Shown piece by piece: positions 43,586-52,016 of a stretch of DNA of 64,000 nt. Location of the stretch: positions 1-64,000 of the forward strand of contig DIYO01000005.1 in assembly GCA_002427755.1 (NCBI GenBank), given 5' to 3'. Under the pieces are notes generated by a model. It was not told the DNA's origin, did not search any database, and saw nothing but the letters and a program-made list of their open reading frames with translations. The position numbers and the translations under genes were made by a program. The DNA is from Roseivirga sp. UBA6052 (lineage in GTDB: Bacteria > Bacteroidota > Bacteroidia > Cytophagales > Cyclobacteriaceae). Positions within the stretch are counted from its first letter, which is position 1. Every line of letters begins with the position of its first letter.

Positions 43586-43658
43586 GCATTAAATATACTA
43601 TTGGAAGTTGGAGTTGAAATACTACCTACCTATTTTGGTAGCCGATTAAACTACCCAT

Positions 43659-44762
43659 ATGAGTGAAATTCGACACGACTGGACGAAGCAAGAAATAATA
43701 GACATTTACAATAAGCCACTTCTGGATCTGATTTATGAAGCGGCAACTATTCATAGAAAATACCATAACCCAAACGAAGTACAGGTAAGTACACTCTTAT
43801 CGATTAAAACCGGAGGCTGTCCGGAAGATTGTGCCTATTGCCCACAGGCAGCTCGTTACCATACAGATATTGAAACGAACGACTTGATGACTGTTGATAT
43901 GGTGAAAGCGCAAGCGCTACGAGCTAAATCTTCAGGATCTTCTCGTGTTTGTATGGGTGCGGCATGGAGAAATGTGGAAGATGGACCTGAATTTGAGCAA
44001 GTACTCGACATGGTACGTACCATCAACAGCCTCGATATGGAAGTGTGCTGTACATTAGGTATGCTTAATGAGAATCAAGCCAAGCGATTGGCTGAAGCCG
44101 GCCTTTACGCGTACAACCATAACCTAGATTCTTCAGAGGAGTATTACAAAGAAATTATATCTACAAGAGGCTGGGAAGATAGACTTGAAACCCTCAAAAA
44201 TGTTCGCAAGACAAATGTGACCGTATGTTCGGGTGGAATTATTGGAATGGGAGAGTCCATTGAAGATAGAGCAGGAATGCTTTTAGCATTGGCTTCACTT
44301 AGCCCTCAGCCGGAATCAGTACCTATTAATGCGCTTGTATCTGTAGAAGGCACACCACTAGAAGAGCAACAAGTGGTTCCGATCTGGGATATGATAAGAA
44401 TGGTAGCAACCACAAGGATTGTTTTACCAATGACGACTGTGCGACTCTCTGCTGGTAGAACTGAGATGAGTAAAGAAGGTCAAGCCTTCTGCTTCTTAGC
44501 AGGTGCCGGTTCTATTTTCGCTGGTGATAAATTACTAACTACGCCAAATCCAGATGTAAATGAGGATATGGAGTTGTTTAAGTTATTGGGTATTAACCCG
44601 ATGAAGCCATATGCTAAAGGGACCAAGCCCACACCATTGCCTCAGGAAGAGATGACACCTGCTGGTGAAGACAGCACCAAATGGTCTAGACCTAAACATA
44701 GGATTGAAAGAAATGTAGAAGCCACTAAAAAGGCCAATAAAAAAAGAAAGGAAGCTTTATAA
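43659..44762 (+). CDS. bioB: Biotin synthase
   Basis: BioB is a radical SAM enzyme that inserts sulfur into dethiobiotin. The 367-residue protein has the radical SAM cysteines C54, C58 and C61 (GGCPEDCAYCPQ). The further cysteines and arginine of the [2Fe-2S] site lie in SSRVCMGAAWR, EVCCTLGM and RLSAGR. The C-terminal 45 residues are basic and lysine-rich. No other bio genes are adjacent. The gene ends inside a terminator hairpin whose loop holds the stop codon. Confidence 0.95.
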   Translation: MSEIRHDWTKQEIIDIYNKPLLDLIYEAATIHRKYHNPNEVQVSTLLSIKTGGCPEDCAYCPQAARYHTDIETNDLMTVDMVKAQALRAKSSGSSRVCMGAAWRNVEDGPEFEQVLDMVRTINSLDMEVCCTLGMLNENQAKRLAEAGLYAYNHNLDSSEEYYKEIISTRGWEDRLETLKNVRKTNVTVCSGGIIGMGESIEDRAGMLLALASLSPQPESVPINALVSVEGTPLEEQQVVPIWDMIRMVATTRIVLPMTTVRLSAGRTEMSKEGQAFCFLAGAGSIFAGDKLLTTPNPDVNEDMELFKLLGINPMKPYAKGTKPTPLPQEEMTPAGEDSTKWSRPKHRIERNVEATKKANKKRKEAL

Positions 44763-44780
44763 GCTTCCTTTCTTTTTTTT
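44741..44780. terminator. Bidirectional intrinsic terminator
   Basis: A 17-base perfect stem (AAAAAGAAAGGAAGCTT and its complement) closes a 3-base loop, with an A-run before and a T-run after. It serves bioB on the plus strand and the outer-membrane protein gene at 44802 on the minus strand. Confidence 0.88.
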
Positions 44781-44801
44781 GATCTCGCTGGTTTGTTGTG
44801 T

Positions 44802-45401
44802 TTAGAACAACTTGAAACCAACAGCTAATACTAACTGACTAGCTCTCTGATCAGTAGATACAGGATTACCTGCAACTGTAAACTGATCACTGAATTTCTC
44901 GCTCAATGCCCCCTCATACTTAAGGTCGATTACGAATTTTGCAATATCCAATCCTACACCTGCTTGAAAGCCTACTGTCGAGTTGCTGTAATTATCTTTT
45001 ATATCGGCAATAACGCCACCTTCATCACTTTCTGCAGTAGATAAAAAGCTAATTACTGGTCCCGCATTAATTCTTAAAGGGCCAACTTTTCCTCCTAATA
45101 AAATAGGTACATCAACTCTGTTAAAGCTTAGATCTACATCCTGACCGCCAGTTGAAATAGTGGATTCAGTATTGCTAATTAGAATTTCAGGCTGCGCATA
45201 TAGACCGATAATCGGCACTTTGAATCTTGCGAAGATTCCGTACTGTAAACCGAATTCGGCATCTCCTTCCTGAACGTTAGTGATGTTATCGCTGATGCTT
45301 AGGTTTGAAGATGTAAAGGCCACTCTTGGACCTAACGTAAACTGTGCACTAGCAGAATATCCTATAAACACTAGTGCTAACATTAAAAAGTACTTTTTCA
45401 T
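44802..45401 (-). CDS. Outer-membrane beta-barrel (PorT-type) family protein
   Basis: The 199-residue protein has a signal peptide (about 1-19, ending ASAQ) followed by alternating hydrophobic strands consistent with a small eight-stranded barrel, ending in a C-terminal aromatic residue (VGFKLF). It resembles the porin-family/outer membrane beta-barrel proteins common in Bacteroidota; function unknown. It begins 10 bases after the stop of the flavin reductase-like gene, so it may be the last gene of the aromatic catabolic operon, although its role there is not obvious. Confidence 0.82.
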   Translation of the reverse strand: MKKYFLMLALVFIGYSASAQFTLGPRVAFTSSNLSISDNITNVQEGDAEFGLQYGIFARFKVPIIGLYAQPEILISNTESTISTGGQDVDLSFNRVDVPILLGGKVGPLRINAGPVISFLSTAESDEGGVIADIKDNYSNSTVGFQAGVGLDIAKFVIDLKYEGALSEKFSDQFTVAGNPVSTDQRASQLVLAVGFKLF

Positions 45402-45411
45402 ATTTAGGTAG

Positions 45412-46305
45412 TTATAATGTAGTTACCTGAAGCAAAGTTAACCAAGCTTTCTCTACTTCGTCACCATTTAAGAATATTTGTGCCAATTCGTGCAAATGAT
45501 CCTCAAACGATTCTCGGTGATTTACAAAACGCATTTTCATCTCAAGTATTTCATCAGTCTGGCCAAATGCCTCAACCTCCTCTTGAGTAGGTAGTGCGGT
45601 TACATTCGCTAACCTACCTAAATTATTACCTGTTAAAATGGTACTGTTGCGTATGAATTCTGGAATTTGATCAACTCCAATGCCTAGGTTTCTATTGGGC
45701 TTCGGTAATTTAAAAATGGCATCAGGAGTAGCTCTAGCGTACCAATCTCCTCCCATTCTACCGACCAGATCAGCTTTTAATGGATCAGGTTTTCCATTTT
45801 CATCTAATATCTCATCTGAAATATGTCCTAAGATTACTTCAGCTAAAATGAGGTTACCTGCCCCCGGCTCCTGGCCCAAAGAAATCACGCGATCCACTTT
45901 ACATTCGAAAGATGCTATTGACTCCCCTACTCTGGGTGGTTTCACAAAATCAGATTTGACTTCAGTCAAACCGGCTTTGACAAATTCATTAACTCCTTTA
46001 GGATAAGCCGTACTGCTCAAGGACATTTGCTCGACCACTGGATAGCTAACGATATTAATAACAATCTCATCAGTTTCTTCAGCATTAAGCAATGTGTGCT
46101 TTTTCTGTCCATCTCTTGGTAGAGCAGGAGACAAAATCAACATGGGCGGATTAGAACTAAACACATTAAAGAAACTATAAGGTGCCAGATTCACATTGCC
46201 ATCCTTGTCGATAGTGCTCGCCCATGCGATTGGCCTTGGGGCAATTACACCCAACAAATAGCCATGCATTTCCGGTGCCGATATCTCTTTTGGGTCAATT
46301 GTCAT
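45412..46305 (-). CDS. Flavin reductase-like FMN-binding protein in the tyrosine catabolic operon
   Basis: The N-terminal part of this 297-residue protein (about 1-205) matches the flavin reductase/split-barrel FMN-binding family, with APRPIAWASTIDKDGNVNLA (about 22-41) and YSFFNVFSSNPPML. The last 90 or so residues are an extra helical region. Its start overlaps fahA by 4 bases (ATGA). An enzyme of this type near fumarylacetoacetase is seen in other Bacteroidota, but I know of no established step for it. It could supply reduced flavin or act on an aromatic intermediate. Confidence 0.8.
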   Translation of the reverse strand: MTIDPKEISAPEMHGYLLGVIAPRPIAWASTIDKDGNVNLAPYSFFNVFSSNPPMLILSPALPRDGQKKHTLLNAEETDEIVINIVSYPVVEQMSLSSTAYPKGVNEFVKAGLTEVKSDFVKPPRVGESIASFECKVDRVISLGQEPGAGNLILAEVILGHISDEILDENGKPDPLKADLVGRMGGDWYARATPDAIFKLPKPNRNLGIGVDQIPEFIRNSTILTGNNLGRLANVTALPTQEEVEAFGQTDEILEMKMRFVNHRESFEDHLHELAQIFLNGDEVEKAWLTLLQVTTL

Positions 46306-47570
46306 TTAGCAGGTAATACTTTTGCTTTTACTTCTCCAAAACCTACACGCACTCCATTTTTTTGTGCATGAGCTCTCATCAATACTGTATCACCGTCTAA
46401 AATGAATTTACGCTCAGAACCATCATTCATTGGTACTGGTTTAGTTCCTCTCCAAGCGAGTTCAAGCATAGAACCATATTCATGAGGTTCGGGACCAGAG
46501 ATGGTACCTGAACCGTACATATCTCCCACTTGCATATTGCAACCATTTACTGTGTGATGTGCTAACTGCTGTTTCACATTCCAATAGAGATATTTCATGT
46601 TCGAATTACAAACCACTGTTTCTTCCGCACCCTCCGGCTGAATACCTACTTCTAGGTTCACATCGAAATGGCAATCTGTATTATACTTCAAGTAATCCAA
46701 GACTTCAGGATCCTGTTGAGGGCCAGGAACAACAAATGGCTCCAAAGCATCCATTGTGACCACCCATGGAGATACGTGAGAAGCAAAGTTCTTCGCTAAA
46801 AAAGGACCAAGAGGCACATACTCCCATTTCTGAATATCTCTGGCTGACCAATCATTTAGCACGACAAAACCGAATATATAATCACCGGCTTCCTGTGTCG
46901 AAACCGGATCACCAAGCTGATTCTCTTTCCCTGTAATGAAAGCCATCTCTAATTCGAAGTCGAGTAATCGACAAGGACCGAAAGATGGTTTATCAACGTC
47001 ATCGGCTTTTGTTTGCCCTTTCGGCCTATGAAAAGGCGTACCGGAAACTACAATTGATGATGCTCTTCCATGATAGCCAACAGGAATATGCTTCCAGTTT
47101 GGCATCAATGCATTCTCAGGACCTCTAAACATAGTACCTACATTAAAGGCATGCTGTTCTGATGAATAGAAATCCGTATAGTTGGGAACTTGCACAGGCA
47201 TTAGCATTTCAACTTCAGCCATAGAAATCAAGGCAGTCTCTTTTAGATAAGTAGACTGAATTTCCTGATTGCCCTCTTCTAGCAAATCTGATATCCTGTT
47301 TCTAACGGCTCTGGTCTTTTCTTTTCCCAAAGCCATAAAAGCATTGAGAGTAGACTGCTGAAAGATATCTTTCGGTAAATCGAGTCCTTCAAAAAGACCT
47401 TTATCATGCAGCTGCGTTAGGTCCAGCACATACTCACCAATTGCGGTTGCAACTCGTGTTAAAGCACCTTCTGTAGTAAAAATACCGAATGGTATATTTT
47501 GAATTGAAAAATCGGAATCTGGAGCTACCTCCACCCATGATCTGAGTTTTGGATCGTTGGCTTTGATCAT
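46302..47570 (-). CDS. fahA: Fumarylacetoacetase
   Basis: FAH hydrolyses fumarylacetoacetate to fumarate and acetoacetate, the last step of tyrosine breakdown. The 422-residue protein shows the N-terminal SH3-like domain, then the catalytic fold with GYHGRASSIVVSGTP, the metal-binding DFELEMAFI and DWSARDIQKWEYVPLGPF. The C-terminal GSGTISGPEPHEYGSMLEL stretch is diagnostic of true FAH over the wider FAH superfamily. Length matches the family. It lies downstream of hppD beyond an 87-base REP-like palindrome. Confidence 0.95.
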   Translation of the reverse strand: MIKANDPKLRSWVEVAPDSDFSIQNIPFGIFTTEGALTRVATAIGEYVLDLTQLHDKGLFEGLDLPKDIFQQSTLNAFMALGKEKTRAVRNRISDLLEEGNQEIQSTYLKETALISMAEVEMLMPVQVPNYTDFYSSEQHAFNVGTMFRGPENALMPNWKHIPVGYHGRASSIVVSGTPFHRPKGQTKADDVDKPSFGPCRLLDFELEMAFITGKENQLGDPVSTQEAGDYIFGFVVLNDWSARDIQKWEYVPLGPFLAKNFASHVSPWVVTMDALEPFVVPGPQQDPEVLDYLKYNTDCHFDVNLEVGIQPEGAEETVVCNSNMKYLYWNVKQQLAHHTVNGCNMQVGDMYGSGTISGPEPHEYGSMLELAWRGTKPVPMNDGSERKFILDGDTVLMRAHAQKNGVRVGFGEVKAKVLPAK

Positions 47571-47580
47571 AATTTCTTAT

Positions 47581-47667
47581 CGTCATTGCGAGAAGTCCCG
47601 ATCACTATCGGGAGACGAAGCAATCTCCTTGTTTAATTGGGGGACTGCTTCGTGCCTCGCAGTGACG
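47581..47667. repeat. REP-like palindromic element between hppD and fahA
   Basis: Outer arms CGTCATTGCGAG and CTCGCAGTGACG pair, then ACGAAGCA with TGCTTCGT, and an internal hairpin TCCCGAT/ATCGGGA sits at 47596-47613. This matches a dispersed palindromic repeat type found in many bacterial genomes. It fills almost the entire intergenic gap. Confidence 0.8.
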
Positions 47668-47674
47668 TCTCTAT

Positions 47675-48808
47675 TTAAAGTGTATTTCTTAATTCTTGTT
47701 CTCTTTCTATAGCTTCAAAAAGCGCCTTAAAATTTCCTTTCCCAAAAGACTGGGCTCCTTTCCTTTGAATTATCTCAAAGAACATTGTTGGCCGATCCAA
47801 CACCGGCTTAGTAAAGATTTGGAGTAAGTAGCCTTCATCATCTCTATCAATAAGAATATTTAACTGCTTTAAAGGCTCAAGATCCTCATCAATCTCTCCT
47901 ACTCTATCTAAAACTGTTTCGTAGTAAGTATCAGGTACTCTTAGGAATTCAACACCCCTGGCTCTTAGCTCCGCAACCGTTTCAATAATATTATTCGTAG
48001 CCACCGCAATATGCTGTACCCCTGCGCCATTATAAAAATCTATATACTCTTCTATTTGAGATTTCTTTCTACCATCAGCAGGTTCATTGATCGGAAACTT
48101 AATACGACCCGTACCATTACTCATTACCTTACTCATCAAAGCGGTGTATTCAGTAGAAATGTCTTTATCATCAAATGATACGAGCTGGGCAAATCCCATG
48201 ACTTTAGCATAAAACTCGCACCACTTATTCATTTCTCCCCAGCCAACATTACCAACCATATGGTCTATATATCTCAGGCCTATTTCGCTGGGATTATAAT
48301 CAGATTTCCAAGGTTGATAACCGGGTAGAAAAGCGCCATTGTATGCTTTACGCTCTACAAAAATATGTACAGTTTCTCCGTAAGTATGAATACCTGAACG
48401 AACCACTTTACCATGAGCATCCTCTTCTATTAAAGGCTCAAAGTAGCTTTCAGCACCTCTTTTTGTAGTTTCTTCCCACGCTTTAGTTGCATCATCAACC
48501 CAAAGTGCGATTACTTTAACACCGTCACCATGCTTGTTGATGTGCGCATTGATTTCTCCTCCTTCTTCCAAAGGAGAAGTCAAGACTAATCGGATCTTAT
48601 CTTGTTGCAACACATAGGATACTCGATCCTTCATACCTGTCTCTAAACCTGCATAGGCCACAGATTGAAATCCAAAAGCCGTTTTGTAAAAGTGAGCCGA
48701 CTGCTTAGCATTCCCCACAAATAGCTCTACATAATCAGTTCCGTTGATAGGCAAAAAGTCTTTAGCCTCATCAAAAATTTTCTCTCCTGAATAGGTTACG
48801 TTTTCCAT
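47675..48808 (-). CDS. hppD: 4-hydroxyphenylpyruvate dioxygenase
   Basis: HPPD converts 4-hydroxyphenylpyruvate to homogentisate using Fe(II) and oxygen. The 377-residue protein has two vicinal-oxygen-chelate halves. The three iron ligands are the histidine of IDHMVGNV (about 181-188), the histidine of VQHIAVAT (about 260-267) and the glutamate of FFEIIQRKG (about 343-351). The length fits the family. It lies 18 bases downstream of hmgA. Confidence 0.96.
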   Translation of the reverse strand: MENVTYSGEKIFDEAKDFLPINGTDYVELFVGNAKQSAHFYKTAFGFQSVAYAGLETGMKDRVSYVLQQDKIRLVLTSPLEEGGEINAHINKHGDGVKVIALWVDDATKAWEETTKRGAESYFEPLIEEDAHGKVVRSGIHTYGETVHIFVERKAYNGAFLPGYQPWKSDYNPSEIGLRYIDHMVGNVGWGEMNKWCEFYAKVMGFAQLVSFDDKDISTEYTALMSKVMSNGTGRIKFPINEPADGRKKSQIEEYIDFYNGAGVQHIAVATNNIIETVAELRARGVEFLRVPDTYYETVLDRVGEIDEDLEPLKQLNILIDRDDEGYLLQIFTKPVLDRPTMFFEIIQRKGAQSFGKGNFKALFEAIEREQELRNTL

Positions 48809-48826
48809 TTCAAATCAAGTCTAATT

Positions 48827-49984
48827 TTATTCTAACCAAGATTTATGATAATCTTTCACTAGCATTTTCATGGCTGCTTCAGTCACTTGTAACGGTTTGA
48901 AGGTATCTACCATTACAGCATATTCTTCTGTATCCTTAGCGCCAATACTGCGCTCCATTGCTCCCGGATGCGGACCATGAGGTATACCGGCAGGATGTAG
49001 AGTAATCATCCCTCTTTCGATATTATTTCTACTCATAAAATCACCATCTACATAATAGAGCACCTCATCCGAATCTATGTTACTATGATTGTAAGGAGCC
49101 GGAATAGATTCTGGGTGATAGTCGTAAAGCCTCGGTACAAATGAGCAAACCACAAAGGCATCCGTTTCGAAAGTTTGATGAACCGGTGGTGGCTGATGTA
49201 CTCTCCCCGTGATTGGTTCAAAGTCTTTTATATTGAAGGCATAAGGAAAGTTATAACCATCCCAGCCTACTACATCAAATGGGTGAGTAGCATACACATA
49301 TTCATGGATCATGCCTTCTTTCTTCACCTTAATGATGAAGTCCCCTTTCTGGTCATAAGTCTCTAACTCATTCGGTCTTCTCAAGTCTCTTTCACAGAAT
49401 GGTGAGTGCTCTAAGAGTTGACCAAACCAGTTGCGATATCTTTTTGGTGTGTATAGTGGCCTATGAGATTCGACAATAAATAGCCTGTTTGTCTTGGTCT
49501 CAAGTTCAATTTGGTAAATCATACCTCTAGGGATTAAGAGATAATCTCCCGGACCAAATTCAATATTACCCAGCATGGTTCTCAATTTGCCAGAACCCTC
49601 GTGTACGAATAATAACTCATCACAGTCGGTATTCTTATAGAAATAGTCAGTCAGTGAAGATGAAGGGGCCGCGAGTACGATATGGCAATCATTATTAACC
49701 AAAACCGGTGTTCTGCTCTCTAAATAATCAGCTTTGGGTTCAACTTTAAATCCGTCAATTCCTAAAGAGAGCATATTCTTAGCAACTGCTATCTTAGGAC
49801 TAACATCATAAGTCTTGACCACCTCTTTGACTTGCGTGGGTCTATGCAAATGATACATCAAAGATGACATGCCATCAAAGCCAATTGTACCAAAAAGCTG
49901 CTCGTAATGGTAACTACCATCAGGCTTTTTAAAAGTAGTATGTCTCTTATGTGGAATTTTACCGAGTTGATGATAAAAGGGCAT
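48827..49984 (-). CDS. hmgA: Homogentisate 1,2-dioxygenase
   Basis: HmgA opens the ring of homogentisate to maleylacetoacetate. The 385-residue protein has the cupin-like core with the typical RPLYTPKRYRNWFGQLLEH-like region, VVGWDGYNFPYAFNI, and the C-terminal GIPHGPHPGAMERSIG segment containing iron-binding histidines. It is somewhat shorter than the human enzyme (about 445), as in other Bacteroidota. It lies 10 bases downstream of the amino-acid dehydrogenase gene. Confidence 0.95.
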   Translation of the reverse strand: MPFYHQLGKIPHKRHTTFKKPDGSYHYEQLFGTIGFDGMSSLMYHLHRPTQVKEVVKTYDVSPKIAVAKNMLSLGIDGFKVEPKADYLESRTPVLVNNDCHIVLAAPSSSLTDYFYKNTDCDELLFVHEGSGKLRTMLGNIEFGPGDYLLIPRGMIYQIELETKTNRLFIVESHRPLYTPKRYRNWFGQLLEHSPFCERDLRRPNELETYDQKGDFIIKVKKEGMIHEYVYATHPFDVVGWDGYNFPYAFNIKDFEPITGRVHQPPPVHQTFETDAFVVCSFVPRLYDYHPESIPAPYNHSNIDSDEVLYYVDGDFMSRNNIERGMITLHPAGIPHGPHPGAMERSIGAKDTEEYAVMVDTFKPLQVTEAAMKMLVKDYHKSWLE

Positions 49985-49994
49985 AGTCTTATAT

Positions 49995-51224
49995 TTAATC
50001 TACCAGTTGTTTCAAACAGTCATCTAAGGAGCGGGCAGCAATCCCTGTCTTCTCTTTTGAAAGATCATGTACGTGATCTAAAGCTTTCCTAATTACTTCA
50101 GAGGCGTCTTCAAAAATTGCCTCATCTGTGAGTGCCACTCCCCCTTCCATAAGATACGCAAAAACGCGCGCCATTCCGCAGTTAGCAATAAAGTCAGGAA
50201 TTAGAGATAGATTCTTATCAGCATATAAGCCGGTTGGTCCTAAGAAAATCTCAGGATCATTAAATGGTACATTTGCACCACAAGAAATAACCTCCAATTT
50301 GGTTTCTATCATTCGATCAACCTGCTCTTTCGTTAGTAACCTGGAAGCCGCGGCAGGGACAAAAATCTCAAAGTCCAAGTCCCAGATCTTTTCGTTGATT
50401 TCTTCAAAAGGAATTAGATCTTCTGACACTAACTGATTGCCATCTCTGAATAGATATAACTCTCTTATCTCTTCCAGAGAAAATCCCTCTTGCTTCATCA
50501 CACCTCCATGGCGATCTATGATACCCACTACATGTACCCCCATTTGCGCTAGATAGAATCCTGCGGCTGCACCTACATTACCCCAACCCTGAATGACGGC
50601 TCTCTTTTGCTGGTAATCTCCTCCCCAGATATCATAGTAGTGATGAACAGCCTGAGCCACACCCCACCCTGTAATCATATCGGCCACCTTATACTTTCTA
50701 GTTACATCAGGAGAATAGAATGGATTTTCAATTACCTTAACTACACCATTTCTTAACTGACCAATTCGATTAATCTTAGAAGCCTCATTCGGTTTAAAAT
50801 GGCCATTGAATACACCTTCCTGAGGATGCCAAATACCAGCCTCCTCTGTCATTGAAATCACCTCATGAACCTCATCTACATTCAGGTCTCCGCCAGTGCC
50901 ATAGTAATACTTTAACAGTGGACTTACAGCAGTAAACCATCTTTGTAGCACACCTTCTTTTCTTGGATCATTAGGATCAAAATTGATCCCGGATTTTGCA
51001 CCTCCAATTGGTGGGCCTGAAACTGTGAATTTCACTTCCATAGTTTTGGCCAAAGATTCTACCTCGTGTTTATTTAATCCTTTACGCATCCGGGTTCCTC
51101 CACCCGCGGCTCCTCCTCTTAATGAGTTGATCACAACCCATCCCTCAGCTTCTGTTTCATGATCATGCCATTCGAAGACAATCTCAGGTCTGCGCTTCTC
51201 GAATCTTTCTAATAGTGTTTCCAT
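49995..51224 (-). CDS. Glu/Leu/Phe/Val family amino-acid dehydrogenase
   Basis: The 409-residue NAD(P)-dependent enzyme has the GLFV dehydrogenase catalytic lysine in PPIGGAKSGI (about 75-84) and the Rossmann motif GWGNVGAAAGFYLAQMG (about 214-230). It oxidatively deaminates an amino acid to the 2-oxo acid. As first gene of the homogentisate operon it may act on phenylalanine or tyrosine, supplying (hydroxy)phenylpyruvate to HPPD in place of an aminotransferase; substrate preference is inferred from context. The divergent Lrp-type gene begins 293 bases away. Confidence 0.87.
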   Translation of the reverse strand: METLLERFEKRRPEIVFEWHDHETEAEGWVVINSLRGGAAGGGTRMRKGLNKHEVESLAKTMEVKFTVSGPPIGGAKSGINFDPNDPRKEGVLQRWFTAVSPLLKYYYGTGGDLNVDEVHEVISMTEEAGIWHPQEGVFNGHFKPNEASKINRIGQLRNGVVKVIENPFYSPDVTRKYKVADMITGWGVAQAVHHYYDIWGGDYQQKRAVIQGWGNVGAAAGFYLAQMGVHVVGIIDRHGGVMKQEGFSLEEIRELYLFRDGNQLVSEDLIPFEEINEKIWDLDFEIFVPAAASRLLTKEQVDRMIETKLEVISCGANVPFNDPEIFLGPTGLYADKNLSLIPDFIANCGMARVFAYLMEGGVALTDEAIFEDASEVIRKALDHVHDLSKEKTGIAARSLDDCLKQLVD

Positions 51225-51255
51225 TTGTTCGTTCTTGACCTAAAGCTCTTGCCAT

Positions 51256-51336
51256 CGTCATCCTGAACTTGTTTCAGGATCTACCTCAAACTTTACTTCC
51301 TTTTTGAAAAGATTCCGAAACAAGTTCGGAATGACG
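51256..51336. repeat. REP-like palindromic element upstream of the catabolic operon
   Basis: Arms of about 26 bases at 51256-51281 (CGTCATCCTGAACTTGTTTC onward) and 51311-51336 (GATTCCGAAACAAGTTCGGA onward) are imperfect reverse complements, with a 29-base T-rich centre. Each arm contains its own short palindrome (CCTGAAC..GTTTCAGG). It is a different REP sequence type from 47581-47667. Confidence 0.8.
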
Positions 51337-51517
51337 TCAATATTGAGGCTTTTGGTCACCGTTGAAGTTTACGCGAAGCTAAAAAGAACAAAATGGGAAT
51401 TATTTACTTTATCTATTATTGATTCTATTTTTAGATATATTATCTACTATTTAAATATTTTTCAGGTTTTATTATTTTTAAAACTTTAAATCACAGACTT
51501 ATTTAGAAAAATATTCT

Positions 51518-51979
51518 ATGGCAAAATTAGACGAGATTGATATCAGAATTTTAGAGGCTTTACAGCAAGATGGTAGGATTACCACAAAAGCTTTAGCAGA
51601 GCAATTAAACTTGTCTACCACGCCAGTCTATGAGCGAGTGAAACGTCTAGAAAGAGAAGGAATCGTGAGAAAATATGTCGGACTATTAGATCAGCGTAAA
51701 CTTGACCTGATGCTAACTGCTTTCATCTCTATAAGTCTAACGAAACACTCAAGGTCTTACTTAGATAAATTTGTAAATGAGGTAGGTCAATACAAAGAGG
51801 TTCTTGAGTGCTACCACATTGCCGGTAACTTCGACTTTCTACTCAAGGTAGTCATGAAAAACATGGAAGCATACGAAGCTTTTATCCTCACAAAACTATC
51901 CACGATTCCAAACCTAGGGCAAGTACAAAGTTCATTTGTCTTATCAACGAATATTCATTCTACAGCCTTGAAGATTTAG
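51518..51979 (+). CDS. Lrp/AsnC family transcriptional regulator
   Basis: This 153-residue protein has an N-terminal helix-turn-helix (about 5-55; LDEIDIRILEALQQDGR and TTPVYERVKRLEREGIV) and a C-terminal RAM domain (about 65-145) that binds amino acids and forms octamers. It is divergent from the phenylalanine/tyrosine catabolic operon across a very AT-rich 293-base gap, the usual setting for a local Lrp-type regulator responding to the amino acid being degraded. That regulatory link is inference. Confidence 0.93.
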   Translation: MAKLDEIDIRILEALQQDGRITTKALAEQLNLSTTPVYERVKRLEREGIVRKYVGLLDQRKLDLMLTAFISISLTKHSRSYLDKFVNEVGQYKEVLECYHIAGNFDFLLKVVMKNMEAYEAFILTKLSTIPNLGQVQSSFVLSTNIHSTALKI

Positions 51980-52016
51980 TTCTAGGAATAATTTTAAATA
52001 AACTAACTTAGATTAT

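Noticed and set aside
45680..46006. Long plus-strand frame inside the flavin reductase-like gene, and similar frames inside other genes
   Set aside because: Antisense shadows of well-supported genes, without start context or family similarity.
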